NCBI GenBank assembly: GCA_963575745.1
Contig: CAUYUJ010015727.1
Span: forward strand, 524,320-588,319
Length of the DNA: 64,000 nucleotides
Source of the DNA: Prorocentrum cordatum
Taxonomy: Eukaryota > Sar > Dinophyceae > Prorocentrales > Prorocentraceae
Direction: 5' to 3'
The position numbers and the translations under genes were made by a program. The notes beneath the pieces were generated by a model. It ran no database searches. It saw only the letters and a list, made by a program, of their open reading frames with translations, and was not told the DNA's origin. This document shows positions 53,204 through 63,789 of the stretch, in pieces. Each line of letters starts with the position of its first letter. The first letter of the stretch is position 1.

Positions 53204-54160
53204 TGTGGCACGAGCCACCTGCACGGCCTGCTGGCCTCGCACCCGGCCGTCTTCTCCCTGCGGAAGGAGCAGTGCCCGGACAAAGTCGACGTGGCGGAGG
53301 ACGTCTTCGCGCAGATGCTGAATTTCACCGCGTCGCTGGCGCAGCCCGTGGACGGCATCTGGCCGAGGCTCGGTTATAAGAAGGTGCGGCAGGCGTGCAT
53401 GGACAGATTTGGTCCCAGCGCACGGGAGGCGTGCTGGAGCTTCTACGAAGACGCGCTCTCTGGGGGGTCGGCTGCTGCGACCAGGGTGCTGCAGTCCTGC
53501 ATATGGCCGCAAGATGTGGTGCGCGTGCAGAGCCTGGTCCCGGTTGCGAAGACCAGCGTGCTCTTCTTGCAGAGGGACCCCGCGGACCTGTTCTGGTCCT
53601 CCTACAACTTCTGGCAGGGCCCGATGGACGCAGATGAGACCAGGAACGGCTCGGAGGTAGCAGGCTGGACGAACCGGCGGAATTACAGGTCCCCAGGGCA
53701 TTTTCACGAGCTGGTGGCGTCCGAGGGCAGGTTGGCAGGAGGCGTGAGCAGTTGGCGGGCGCATTTCCAGATTCCTGAGATGCACCAGCTAAGAGAGACA
53801 TTCGGCAGCGACAACGTGCTCTTCCTCAGATCGGAGGACCTGCACAAGAGGAGCACGATCCAAGACATCTGCGATTTCATAGGAGTTGACATCCAGGGCA
53901 TCTCGCCCGACCTCATCGGTTCCAAAACCAACGGACAGGGGTCCTTCGGCAGCAGGGGGATCGGCAAGAAATCCGAGGCGGAGGTTGAGGCAGGCATCTA
54001 CGAGGCGTCTGGCTTCCAGCCCATGATGTGTGCGACTCGCGAGTTGATCTACAGCCAGTCCAAGGCATCTTGCTCGGAGCTCCACCTGGAGTTCGGGCTG
54101 CGTTACCCCCGGTGCCTGGGCGAGGCCCCCGCGTGCGCGGCGACGAGGGTGCCGCAGTGA
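53204..54160 (+). CDS. sulfotransferase, 3'-terminal exon
   Basis: About 318 codons ending at TGA 54158-54160. The segment starts in the PAPS 5'-phosphosulfate loop (K)CGTSHLHGLLASHP, with AAG at 53201-53203 just before it. The 3'-phosphate motif is RDPADLFWSSYNFW (53573-53614). Near the end come NGQGSFGSRG, an SG-x-QPMM-x-ATREL segment, and FGLRYPRCLG, as in dinoflagellate and other eukaryotic sulfotransferases. It would transfer sulfate from PAPS to an alcohol or amine, possibly a carbohydrate in the Golgi; the substrate cannot be told. The first beta strand of the fold is missing, so an upstream exon must exist. The frame stays open upstream into the 102-bp repeats, but those are probably intronic. 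Confidence 0.8.
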   Translation, partial: CGTSHLHGLLASHPAVFSLRKEQCPDKVDVAEDVFAQMLNFTASLAQPVDGIWPRLGYKKVRQACMDRFGPSAREACWSFYEDALSGGSAAATRVLQSCIWPQDVVRVQSLVPVAKTSVLFLQRDPADLFWSSYNFWQGPMDADETRNGSEVAGWTNRRNYRSPGHFHELVASEGRLAGGVSSWRAHFQIPEMHQLRETFGSDNVLFLRSEDLHKRSTIQDICDFIGVDIQGISPDLIGSKTNGQGSFGSRGIGKKSEAEVEAGIYEASGFQPMMCATRELIYSQSKASCSELHLEFGLRYPRCLGEAPACAATRVPQ

Positions 54161-55125
54161 GCGGCGCGGCCCCCTGAGGCTGCGGTTTCTCGGCTGGTTC
54201 GCACCCCCGGATGCCCAGGCGGCGTCGGTGCGATCGGGCTCAGCTGGGCCGTGTACCCGCTCTGCATGTCTGTGGACACACTGGACCTCTGAGTGGCGAC
54301 GTTGCGCAAATGCAGCCTGCATGTGTACTCGTTTCGGTGACCGTCGCGGAGTGCGCGGGCTCTCGATCGCAGAAGCCCTCACCCACGCCGACTGGTTGAC
54401 CACTCTCGTCTTGAAAAGGAGGGGAAGCAGGAGGAGGTACCGGAGCAGAGGAGCACAGAGAGTAGGTTCGAATAGCATTGCTTGATCTCGCACACGAGGA
54501 TCCTCGTGCAAACGACAAGGCCCTGGCTAAAGCCGAGGTTTACCCCCTCCTCGGTCATGAGTTGTTTGCTGGAAGGTCCAGGGGTAGCCCATGCTGGGGG
54601 CCACGGGGAGGATGAGATCAGAGATTTCCCTCAACAGCCAGGCATTGATGAGCTTCGGCATCGCAACATTCCCACCCCGTGATGCCACCATCATGACACA
54701 ATTGCGACGCCACCACAACATCACCACGAAAACACGACTGCACCACGCACCAGGACATCACCGCGACATCTGGACTCCACGGCACCATTAAAGAACGACG
54801 CCGCGACACCATGACACAACAATATTGCGATTTCCAACACACCACAGCACCACAACTCCAAGTAATCAAGACATTGCAACACTGACAGCACCACGACTCC
54901 GACACAACACGCCACAACCACAGCGCGATAGCATCAGGATGCACACTCGCTGAAAATTACATACGTATAGGGTGAGCACGACATAAGAAACGCAAGTTCC
55001 ATGTGGTGCCAGCTGAATGAGGCTCACGCTTTCATTTTCCAATGCGTGTGTGTGTTTACGTGTTGATGTGGTCGTCGTTTGTTTAATGACAGCCCTTGTG
55101 TATTGGCACGCTCTTTTTTTCACAG
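54161..55125. other. 3' flank and CGACACCAC short repeats
   Basis: 54161-54680 is probably the 3' UTR and flank of the sulfotransferase gene. 54690-54930 is a loose repeat of CACCACGACA / CGACACCAC with 9-12 bp spacing. No gene seen. Confidence 0.45.
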
Positions 55126-55349
55126 GGGCCGTTGAAGGATTCGCCGTTAGTCGCTTGCCGCGCGCAGCCCAGAAGGAATACCCCAATCTGTTGCTCAGTC
55201 GTCTTGCACTTCCAGGGCGATGCCAGGTAGAAACAAGGCAATGCGTTCTCCGCCGTTCTGGACGCTCAGCCTGGAGGGATTGTTGCGTGGCATGGCGTCG
55301 CAGGGCACAGGCCCTGCAGGCTAATTCTCAGCGGGTCAGCGGCACATGA
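55126..55349 (+). CDS. possible exon, unrecognised
   Basis: A strong acceptor-like sequence (CTCTTTTTTTCACAG|GGG) ends at 55125. The open frame after it reads GAVEGFAVSRLPRAAQKEYP and then LLLSRLALPGRCQVETRQCV to a stop at 55347-55349. There is no family I recognise. It could be a terminal exon of a gene whose other exons are not visible, or chance. Confidence 0.25.
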
Positions 55350-55419
55350 TTGTTTATCAGGCAACATACACATGTATCAGATTCGTGTTTTCTTCTCACT
55401 CCTTCCAAGACGATCTCAC

Positions 55420-56480
55420 AGGCCCCCAAGACGAAAGACCCCAGGATGGCCCAAGAGGGCCCCAGGACGGTCTAAAAAGCCATCAAGACCCCAAGAGAGC
55501 CCCAAGAGGGCAACGCGGACTGACCTCTCAAGCCATCAGCCCCAAGATGAACCAGGCCGCCAACAGGGCCCCCAAAGGCACCCAAGAGGGCCCCAAGAGG
55601 CCCGCAATGGGCTCCAACGAGGCCCCCAAGAGACCCCAAGAGTCTTCAACATTGCCTCAAGGACACCCCCGAAAGGCATCTCGGAGTTCGACCCTGGTGC
55701 GCAATTGGCACGCTTGAGCAAGTCTAAGCGCTCACGGCTGCCCACGCGTCCGTTGGCTTGTTAGGATAATTTATTACAGTTTCACAACAGTTCCACTTTG
55801 GATACCCACCCAGGACCACTTCGAATAGTTCTGAGACCGACGTTACAATTACACAATCTCGAAGGGCAATAGGATCAGCAGTCCAAGGACTAGAAGATAG
55901 GACGCTGAGGCTGATGCTAAGGATGATTCGAAGGAGGACGTCAACCCAGGTTTCGCCCAGGTTGTCATCCCAGGCTATTCCGACACGCTTGAGCTAATCC
56001 GGGGGGTCACAGGCGCCCTGGCGCTATCGTCCACAATTGTCGACCAAACTTAATTTCGCAAGTTGTTGACGTGCCCCTGCAATGTCGCCCACCTCTCGCC
56101 CCATTCACGTCGTCCCCTTCAATGTCGAAGCAGAGCGAAACGCGGTCTGGGCTGGCGCGACTCTGAAGTTCTGTGATGACAGACATTGGAAAGTAAGCGC
56201 CAGCACTTACTTCGCACGCAATGCCATCCACACCCAGAACACTTAATCTACGAGTAATTTGTGCGCGCGCTGTGAGGTCAATTTTTTCCCGAGGGTAGTA
56301 GGACAAGTTTCCCTAAGCCGGCCCCTGGCGGGGCGGCCCCAAGACCGTCCAATGACCCCCCAAGAGGGCCCCAGACGCGCAAAGAGGGGCCCCAGAGCCC
56401 CAGAGAGGCCCCCCAGAGGCCTGGACCACCTGTTGGCCCCACGACGCCCCCCATTCGCCTTTAGATAGCCCCAAGACACA
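55420..56480 (-). repeat. degenerate CTTGGGG repeats, minus orientation
   Basis: CCCCAAGAGGGCCCC-type loose repeats at 55420-55700 and 56325-56475, the reverse complement of the tracts at 11.8, 15.2 and 38.2 kb. No gene between 55750 and 56320. Confidence 0.6.
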
Positions 56481-56756
56481 TGTTTTTCATCACAGCGCCA
56501 TGGACTGCGCCAGGACCTGAGCCCGCGCGAAGCGCGCGTTTTCCTGTGTATGCCTGCGTAGATGTATACAGTGGCAGAAATACATATTTGTTGAAAGCCA
56601 TGCTGTATCTGGGCACTGCACTGGTGCGCTCTGAGCGATGACGCCGTCGTTGCAGTAATCGGTATCGCTATTACCTCCACCAGCCGCATCTTTGCAGGAT
56701 CGGTAAGCCTTTGGCGTTGGGGCCATTACACAGGCCGCACACCTCAAGCCGTGCTC

Positions 56757-57382
56757 ATGTTTTCCCTTGCGCGCCGACCCTTGCTTGGGCGGATGCGATC
56801 GTACGGTTCCTCTGCCGGTAAGAAGATCAATTTGAATGCAGATTTGGCTGAGGGGTTCGGACCGTGGACTATGACTGCCGACGACGAGCTGCTCAACATT
56901 GTCAATACGGCGAACATCGCTTGCGGAGGCCACGCTGGCGATTGCAATATCATGGCCCGAGTGCTGGAGCGTGCCTTCAAAAGCGGCACCAGCGTAGGTT
57001 CCCATCCAGGCTACGAGGACAAGCCCGGTTTCGGTCGACGAGTGCTGCCCATGACTTTGAAGGAGATCGAGAATTTGGTAGCATACCAGACGGGCGCCTT
57101 GTTAGGAGTGGCGGGTCTGGTGCGCAGCCGATGCGCCGACATTCCTGACGCTAGGGTCACTCACGTAAAGCCCCATGGCGCCCTCAACAACGTGGCTTGC
57201 GAGAACGCTGACGTGGCGGCCGCCATCGTTCGCGGCGTGGTTGGCGTTGACCGGGATCTCATCATGTTGGCGCCAGCGGGCTCGTTGTTGCTGAAGGCTG
57301 CTGAAGAGGGTGGACTACCCACTGCATCCGAGGTCTTCGCAGACAGAGCCTACATGGCGGACGGCAACTTGTCGCCCCGGAA
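56757..57382 (+). CDS. pxpA: 5-oxoprolinase subunit A (PxpA / LamB-YcsF family), exon 1
   Basis: ATG at 56757; the first ~22 residues are Arg/Ser-rich and leucine-rich with no acids, suggesting an organelle targeting peptide. The family core follows: INLNADLAEG (24-33), ANIACGGHAGD (52-62), GSHPGYED (81-88), HVKPHGALNN (136-145), EVFADRAYMADG (192-203), then LSPRK. In bacteria PxpA works with PxpB and PxpC to hydrolyse 5-oxoproline to glutamate using ATP; neither partner is in the window. The frame hits a stop at 57393, but the missing C-terminal part is found in two exons 5.5 and 6 kb downstream. The boundary that keeps family spacing ends the exon at 57382, with a GA donor. The sequence up to the ATG (CACCTCAAG, CCGTGCTC) contains an AG usable for trans-splicing. 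Confidence 0.85.
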
Positions 57383-57733
57383 GATGGTTTGTTGAAAGCC
57401 CAGTGGCATTCTTCCAGATTATCCACGGCCCAGGGGCCCCCCCACTGGGTGGAGAAACGAAGGGGAAGCATTATGAGGAAGATCCCGGAGGCCTCGCGCG
57501 GCGCGCAATAGTTGCGTTGTAATATCTAGTCCGCGCGTCTGCCCCGTAAGATACGAAGTTCGCGCGGCGATTCTCCGACGTAAGTCCAACGTAAATCCAA
57601 CGTGCCGAGTTGAACCCGACGCAAATTGGGTTCAAATTGCCTCGCGAGGCCTCCCGAATTTCCCACATGAGGAATCATGTTTAGGAGCATTTCGAAAGTT
57701 ATGTTTCAAGGGCTCTTGCGCACCAGGCTATAG

Positions 57734-57886
57734 GCGAGACTGATTCGGAGGTCGACTCTGGCAAATCAAGGGTGCCCTTGTTTCCTGAGCTTCGCGACCC
57801 ATGCCTTCTTACATTCCTATGGCAATATGGCCCTCGGATGGGTCTTGTGTCCTCTCGCGTGTCCTCTCCAATCAACCTCGACTGTA
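57734..57886 (+). repeat. dispersed repeat family 2, copy 2 (in pxpA intron 1)
   Basis: Partner of 11460-11612: CAAATCAAGGGTGCCC, TTCGCGACCCATGCC, GGTCTTGTGTCCTCTC, TCCTCTCCAATCAA. Confidence 0.8.
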
Positions 57887-58061
57887 ATGGCTGGGCGGAC
57901 GGAGGGATAGGGGGGAGGGCAAGCAGCACAGGCATCAGCGGGAGCACTAGCGGCTGGAGCCGCAAACATTTGCCCGCCGTCCAGGGCACCCGAAAAAGCT
58001 CCCATTATTCAGAGCATGGCGCCATCCGCCCTCTGCCCCCGTCTTTCCGCCCCCGCGCCTA

Positions 58062-58205
58062 GTTATTCAGGCAGTCCTAACATCGGGAAGTATCGCCCCA
58101 GCGCGTTCCGGAACGTTTTCAGGAACGCTCTGGAACGGCCGCGTCGCCCGATATGTTTGCCAGAATCGCCAGATCTCAAAAATCCCCGAATCACCCCGCT
58201 GGCCG
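58062..58205 (+). repeat. dispersed repeat family 7, copy 1
   Basis: CGGGAAGTATCGCCCCAGCG, CTCTGGAACGGCCGCGTCGC and CCCGATA match 62309-62445 in the same order. Confidence 0.8.
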
Positions 58206-58324
58206 GAGACCCCAGAAGAGCCATTATTATTCGAAGCCTCTGCCCCCGTCCACACGTCCCCCGCCCCAGAATCCGGTCAGAAATGTTAGCCAGCGTGGAC
58301 CCCAACCAGTGCGTTTCTAGCAAT

Positions 58325-58858
58325 CCATGTGGCGCTATCTATGTGGAGCAATCTATGTGGCGCAGTCGATGTGGAGCAACAATATATGTGGTGCAATCTA
58401 CGTGGTACAATCGATGGTGTGCAGTCTACGTTGGGCAATCTTCGACTTGCTATATATGTTATGCCATTTACGTGGTGCAATCTATGCAGTGCAATCTCTG
58501 TGGTGCAGCATATATGTGCAACTTATATGGTGCGATATATGCTGTAGTATCTATGTGGTACAGTCGATGGTGTACAAGCTACGTGGCGCAATACAGATTG
58601 TGCAGTTTAACGTGGTAGACTTCATTCGGTGCAACTCACGTTGTGCAGCATATGTGATGCAATTTGTGCGGCGCCACTATGTGGACCTGTATACGTGGTG
58701 CAACTTGTGCGGCGCAACTTATGTTCTTCAATCGACGCTGTGCAAATCTACGATTTGCAATCTACGTTGTGCGTAATGCAATCTATGTGGCGCATTCGAT
58801 GTGCTGCACTTTCTACATGAACCAATCTAGGCGGTGCCATTTCTGTGGTGCCATAAGA
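58325..58858 (+). repeat. 14-bp minisatellite
   Basis: About 35 diverged units of GCAATCTATGTGGT, often with GC(A/G)-x-AT-x-TA landmarks every 14 bp and some 28-30 bp fused units. Frames cycle, which explains the three overlapping open frames. Confidence 0.85.
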
Positions 58859-58869
58859 CAATGCCCACG

Positions 58870-61760
58870 AGTGAGTTGTCAATTCCGTTGCTCGCGCAAT
58901 CGCCCTACACACCCACCCGCAATTTGGTTTGCAAAATCCATGGGGTGGCAGCTGTGATGCCTGTTTGGCGATGGTTGGCGCATCGATGCGGCCGCGCTAG
59001 TCCGCGCAGGCTGGCGCGCAGAGCGGCCTAGTCTATCGTGGCCGACGCGGCCGCAGTGTCGCTGACCGCTGGGGAGCCCCATCGCGCCCCACAGGCCGCG
59101 CTGACACGCGGGCGCTCACTGCGAGTCGGTGCGTCGGGCGGGCGCGGTATGATGGCGACGTCGACAAAGGCCAACATGCTGATCATAGTAGGGCTGTTGG
59201 TTAAGACGGCGACAATGACGACAGCAAGGCCAATGCCGGCGCCGATGTTGATCACGATATTTACGATGATGGCGCACTGGAAGAATTTCGACATGCGCGC
59301 ATTTCCGACGGGCGCGAGTGACCCGCATGGTTTATTTTCAGAGGGAGCGCGCCCCCACCCCGAGCACGCGCGCAAGGGCGTTCGCATGATTACGACATTC
59401 GCGCGCGATCTGCCCGTTTGGTCGACTTGGGCGAGAATTCAAAGCCCACAGTTTTCTGTAGAAATGGCAATCTCGCGCGCGCTGACCTGCATTGCAAACT
59501 GACTATGCACAGCAATGTTTCTTTCTGGAGTTTGGGAACACTCGAATTCAAATCTCTGCGAAATTGCAGGTTCGTTGAAAGATTTCGGCACGCGCGCGCG
59601 ACGGCCCGCGCTTCGATAAACGAGCGCGCGCATATAGCATTCTTTCCAAGGGATGAGGGAGGGGGGGGGCGGCCAGGCTAGGATGCCCTAGTTTCATGTT
59701 TAGCATGAACAATGGGGCAGGAACAAAAGTAAACTGCAGATCCCCAGGGTGGGTGGTTCGCAGGGGGGGGTCCTAATTTTTTCTTTGCAAAAGTCATGTT
59801 GCAGAGTCAGAAGTTGGTCGGCAACTCCGCTACCCGCGCGCGCAGTGCGCCCACGCGCCCGCAATCTGGCACGCAAAACCCACGCGGCGGAGGTTGCGAG
59901 GACTGCTCGGCGCAGGCTGGCGCGTCGCAGCAGCCGCGCTGGCGCGCGCAGGCTCGCGCGCGACGCTGCCGGCTAGTTCGGCGCGACCGACGCGGCCGCG
60001 GCGGCGCTGACCGCCGGGGGCCCCAGCCCAACTCGCGGGCCGCGCTGGTGGGCGGGCGGGCGTTCCAGCGCGAGTCGGCGACTCGGGTGGGCGCGGCGCC
60101 GCGGCGACGTCGCTGACGGAAGGCGCGACGACGACGGCAGCGACGACGCCTACTACGACGACGACGACGACGACGACGGCGCGGCCCGACGACGCCAGGC
60201 GCGAGCGGATCGCGCGGCATTCTTCGACGGGGAACGCGCCCCCTCCAGCCAGCGCGCAATGGCGTTCAAACGATCCCGACGCGCGCGCACGATTGGTCCG
60301 CCCAGGGCGCGCGCTCATATTTTTGTCCGAGAGATACGCTGCGAAACAATTATGTTCGATGCGTTCGGGGAGCTCGGACTTGACATCCACGCGAATCCCG
60401 CGGGATTTCATATAGTTCGACAGGCGCGCGCAACGACGCCCGCGCGTGGATTTTCTTTCTGCTCTCCCCAGGATTGTTCAAACGTGGCTGATGCGCGATA
60501 AACGAAGGCGCGCGTATTGTTATTTGAGGAGCGAGGGGGCGGGGGGGGGCGCTGGCTCGGCGGCGATATAATAAGTTCAACTTAAGAAAAAAACGATGGG
60601 GCAGGCCGATGCGACAGCTGCACTATCCCAGGGGATCCGATGAGCCTGGAAGGGGGGGTCGATTTCAGTTTCTTGTCGGAAGCGAGACTCCATGCGGCGC
60701 AGTAGATGTGGCGCTCTTCACTGTTGCAAGCGAGTTGACAAACCCACGCACTTGACACACCCCCGCATCAAGGTTTGCAAAACACATGCGGTGGCGACTG
60801 CGAAGAGCGGTCGCGTTGGCCGGCCCATCTCTGCGGCCGCGCCAACCCATGCGCGCGCGCCGCGACCAGCTAATTGGCGCGACCGACGCGGCCACAGTGG
60901 CGCTGACCGTTGGGTGCACACCAGCGGGGACTTCAGCACGAGTCGGCGACTTGGGCGGGCGCGGCACCATGCAACGGTAGACGAGACGGCGATAGCAGGG
61001 ACGCTGGTGACGATGTCGACAACGACGACGCCGCGACCAGCGCGGGCGCCGATGCCGATTGCGCAGAAGACGATGACGGCGCCCTCGCGTCGGCGATGAA
61101 GGTTTGGGAAAAAGGTTCGACATGCGCGCGCGGCCGACGCGTGACAGCGGCCCGCGCGGCATCATTTGACGCGGATCGCGCCACCCCCCCCCGCCCAGCA
61201 CGCGCGCGAGGGCACGCGATTGATGTCGGCATGCGGCGCCAGTGGCTTGGTTGGAAGAATTCCATGAAAGAGCGGAGAATCGTGCGATTGTTTGAAGAAT
61301 TCGCGAGAGCCCGAGTGCGTTTTTTTTTGGGGGAAATGCGAAACCACGTGTGTTTTATAGGTGCGTCGACACTCGGTTTTGAAATCGTCACGAAACCGAA
61401 GGTGTTTGACGGATTTCGGCACGCGAGCGCGTCGACGCGCTTGCGCACTTCGTCTTATTTGTTTTGCAAAGAATTCTCGCGACGGCACGCGCGGATGGGG
61501 CGCTCGGGTGATTTCGACGCGCGCGCGAAGCCCGTTTGGTAGCGCGTTCTGAAATTTATGAAAAGCTCACAGCGTTTGTCTTTATATGTATGAAAAAGTC
61601 GCAAGAACGCGCGCGTGTTTTTTTGTTGTGCAAGTTCGCTGCGGAACTCAATGTTTTAACATGTGTTTTGGACATTCGGATTTGAAATCCCTGCGAAACC
61701 TAAGGTTTGCGAAGGATTTCGGCATGCGCGCGCGACAACGCGCGCGTGCACTTTGTCAAA
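58870..61760 (+). repeat. three ~900-bp repeat units rich in CGCGCG
   Basis: The block GCCGACGCGGCCGCAG / CGACCGACGCGGCC...GCTGACCG lies at about 59039, 59984 and 60877 (spacings 945 and 893). Each unit also has GGTTTGCAAAA(T/C)-like, GCGAGTCGG and GATTTCGGCACGCGCGCGCG-type blocks. The last type resembles the GATTTCG...GCGCGCGC blocks of the 37.8-45.5 kb satellite, so the two may share ancestry. Confidence 0.8.
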
Positions 61761-62203
61761 TCTAGCGCAAGGAATTCATGCAAACTGTTGAGTTGCGATG
61801 AACGAGCGCACGCGCATATTATTTTGCCCAGAGGATGGCGGAGGGTGGGCGATGCCGGCTCGGCTGGGATGTTACGAATTCATATTTAGGATGGACGATG
61901 TGGCAAAATCATATGTAAATTGCGACGAGACCACGACGGGGCGGCGAATGGCGACAACATAGCCGCCAGACCGTCATAGTGGCCGAGAAGACGGGCGGCG
62001 ACGAGGCCTCGACGGGGTGGCGACGGCGACGACATAGCAGTGATATTGCCACACCAGCCCAGTTCCTCAGTAAAAAATGGTAGGTGCAAGCACTGTTTGG
62101 GATACGTTGGCTTAGCGCGTCGTGCCGCCAGCTCTGGTCCACCACGGTTCGACGCGATACGGTCCACGTTCCAATCCCCGAGCGTCAACGTCCCGATGTT
62201 TTC

Positions 62204-62445
62204 TAAGCTTCCCGTCCCGCGGAGCGGAGCAACACGCTATCCGCTTGCAGGGCATAGCGTGTCGTCGGGGCCGCCGCCGCGACACGGTACGCAAAAGTTC
62301 CCGCCCGTACTCAGGCAGGCCGAGGTTCGGGAAGTATCGCTCCAAAGCGTTGCGGAACGCTCTCAGCGCGTTCCCAGACGCTCTGGAACGGCCGCGGCGC
62401 CCGATACATCCTCCAGAAACCTCAAAGATACCCGATTCTTCCCGA
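62204..62445 (+). repeat. dispersed repeat families 4 and 7 side by side
   Basis: 62204-62320 matches 21418-21545 (CCCGCGGAGCGGAG, TTGCAGGGCA, GCAAAAGTTCCCG). 62309-62445 matches 58062-58205 (CGGGAAGTATCGC, CTCTGGAACGGCCGCG). Confidence 0.8.
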
Positions 62446-62733
62446 TGCTATGTTTGCCCCGCTCCTGGTTTCGGGTGGTGCAGGGCCCAAAAAGATGTAG
62501 CACCGCCACCACCACTCCTTCATCCCCTCCCTCTCCCCGGAAAGGAAGGAGAGGAAGAGGAGGGTGGAGGAGGGTGGAGGAGGGAGGGGGAATGGAGGTG
62601 GTGGTGGCGGCATGTTTCCGGAGGTCCTTCGGAGCCATATGGGTGGCTTTCAGACGCCTTCGGCACCCATTGGCGTCGACCTCCCCCCCCCCCTCGTTCC
62701 TGGTTGTGGCTGCATGGTCGTACAGACGAAGCC

Positions 62734-62834
62734 TCCCTCCTCCTCCTCCTCCTCCTCCTCCTCCTCCTCCTCCTCCTGCTACTCCTCCTCCTCCTCCCCC
62801 TCCTCCTCCTCCTCCTCCTCCTCCTCCTCCTCCC
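62734..62834. repeat. (CTC)n microsatellite
   Basis: About 100 bp of (CTC)n ending 30 bp before pxpA exon 2; it may double as the polypyrimidine tract of the acceptor. Confidence 0.9.
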
Positions 62835-62866
62835 TCTGGCATTTTGCCCCGCCGGCGTCCGAGGAG

Positions 62867-62945
62867 AATGGAGGGGTCCGTCATCCACGACCCAGAGCAG
62901 GCGTGCGAGCACGCCCTCCGGCTCGCCTCGGGCCTCCCCGTCAAG
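62867..62945 (+). CDS. pxpA: 5-oxoprolinase subunit A, exon 2
   Basis: 79 bases: one base completing a codon from exon 1, then 26 codons reading MEGSVIHDPEQACEH, ALRLASGLPVK. This matches the PxpA segment after the PR-x-x motif (GAVI-x-D-x-EEA...AL-x-M) in order and length. It is preceded by a (CTC)n pyrimidine tract and GAGGAG. It joins in phase with exon 3 at the only GC-AG choice. Confidence 0.75.
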
Positions 62946-63301
62946 GCTCGGGGGCGAAATCCGAACACTACCCTTAAATCGGGCGTGTCCCTTTGCTACA
63001 GGAGGAATATCCGAGAACTGTTAAAAAAAAGTCTGGGGACGAGTTTTCGATTATGATTTGACATTTTTTGGCACATGTTTCGACAACTTTTTATTGTTCT
63101 TCTGAAATCCGCTTGCAGGGGGACATCCCCGACCTAACCCTACCCTGGCCGATCAACGATTGAGGCCACTCGATGGGGAGCGGGGGTAGGGTCCGGAGTT
63201 CGTCGAACGCGTGGCGAAGTCCGAGCCCTACCCCCGCCTCCCATCGATTCAGGAGAGTCGATGGCTGGGCGGGGGTGGGGTCTGGATGTCGCCACCCAAA
63301 G
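62946..63301 (+). other. pxpA intron 2 (356 bp, GC-AG)
   Basis: It begins GCTCGGGG and ends CCCAAAG. The 7-bp sequence AAGGCTC is present at both ends (62943-62949 and 63299-63305), so the splice could be drawn at several positions with the same product. GC-AG is the only dinucleotide pair among them that fits known splice types. Confidence 0.7.
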
Positions 63302-63376
63302 GCTCTGGACACGGGGGCGGACGTCGTGCTGCGCGCGGACAGCATCTGCGTGCACGGGGACAAGCCGAGCGCGGTC
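63302..63376 (+). CDS. pxpA: 5-oxoprolinase subunit A, exon 3
   Basis: Twenty-five codons reading ALDTGADVVLRADSICVHGD, KPSAV. The CVHGD motif (63347-63361) is the C-terminal signature of the PxpA/LamB-YcsF family (ADSICVHGDTPGAV in many relatives). A GT donor at 63377 is the likeliest end; the last helix of the family (ARAVRAAL type) is then missing. A pyrimidine tract and AG at 63780-63789, followed by GCGCGCACCGTGCTCCTCGC (ARTVLLAAF), may supply it, but this is weak. Confidence 0.75.
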
Positions 63377-63439
63377 GTCAGGGGCAACGTTGGGGTTGGA
63401 GCCGTTTGGAAAGCTGAGGTGGCCCTGGCAACGGCTGTG

Positions 63440-63560
63440 GCCAGCAGGAAGGGCGGGCAGGCTCGAGGTCTTTGGTTCGAGCAGGTGTTTTGCCCTGTTC
63501 GGCCTCTGGGGGCCGTTCTCGGGCCCCCGTGACAGTCAAAAACACATCCGGGATGAGAAG
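63440..63560 (+). repeat. dispersed repeat family 5, copy 2
   Basis: Partner of 22513-22618: GGCTCGAGG, GTGTTTTGCCCTGTTCGGCC, CCGTTCTCGGGCCCCCGTGA, GTCAAAAACACATCCGGGAT. Confidence 0.7.
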
Positions 63561-63571
63561 CTGCACCAGAT

Positions 63572-63748
63572 GATCGACGCGAAAAGGCGGGTTCGTCTTC
63601 GCCGACATTCGCGCGCAAGATGCCCGCGCAAGGCCGCGTGAGCGCCCTCGTCTCAAGCGCAGCGTGCCGCGCCGGCGGCCCGCGCAGGCCGCCGCGCAGG
63701 GTCGCCGTGCCATCTCGCGTGAGACCCCTTTCTGATCGTCGCTCAGGC
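63572..63748 (+). repeat. dispersed repeat family 3, copy 2
   Basis: Partner of 19990-20163: CGCCGACATTCGCG, GCCCGCGCAAGG, AGCGTGCCGCGCCGGCGGCC, ending GATCGTCGCTCAGG. Confidence 0.75.
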
Positions 63749-63789
63749 GCACCCCGTGAGGGGTGAGTCCAGGCTGCCGCTCTCCCCAG

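Larger units (their letters stand above)
57383..62866 (+). other. pxpA intron 1 (about 5.5 kb)
   Basis: It is inferred from the split of the PxpA family sequence. Exon 1 ends PRK and exon 2 resumes MEGSVIHDP, as in PRSQ-x-GAVI of relatives. With a GA donor (GATGGTTT) and AG acceptor (CGAGGAG) the reading frame and family spacing are kept. A canonical GT-AG choice (57387 to 62874) also works but drops residues. ATGG occurs at both junctions. The intron is filled with repeats listed separately. Confidence 0.7.
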
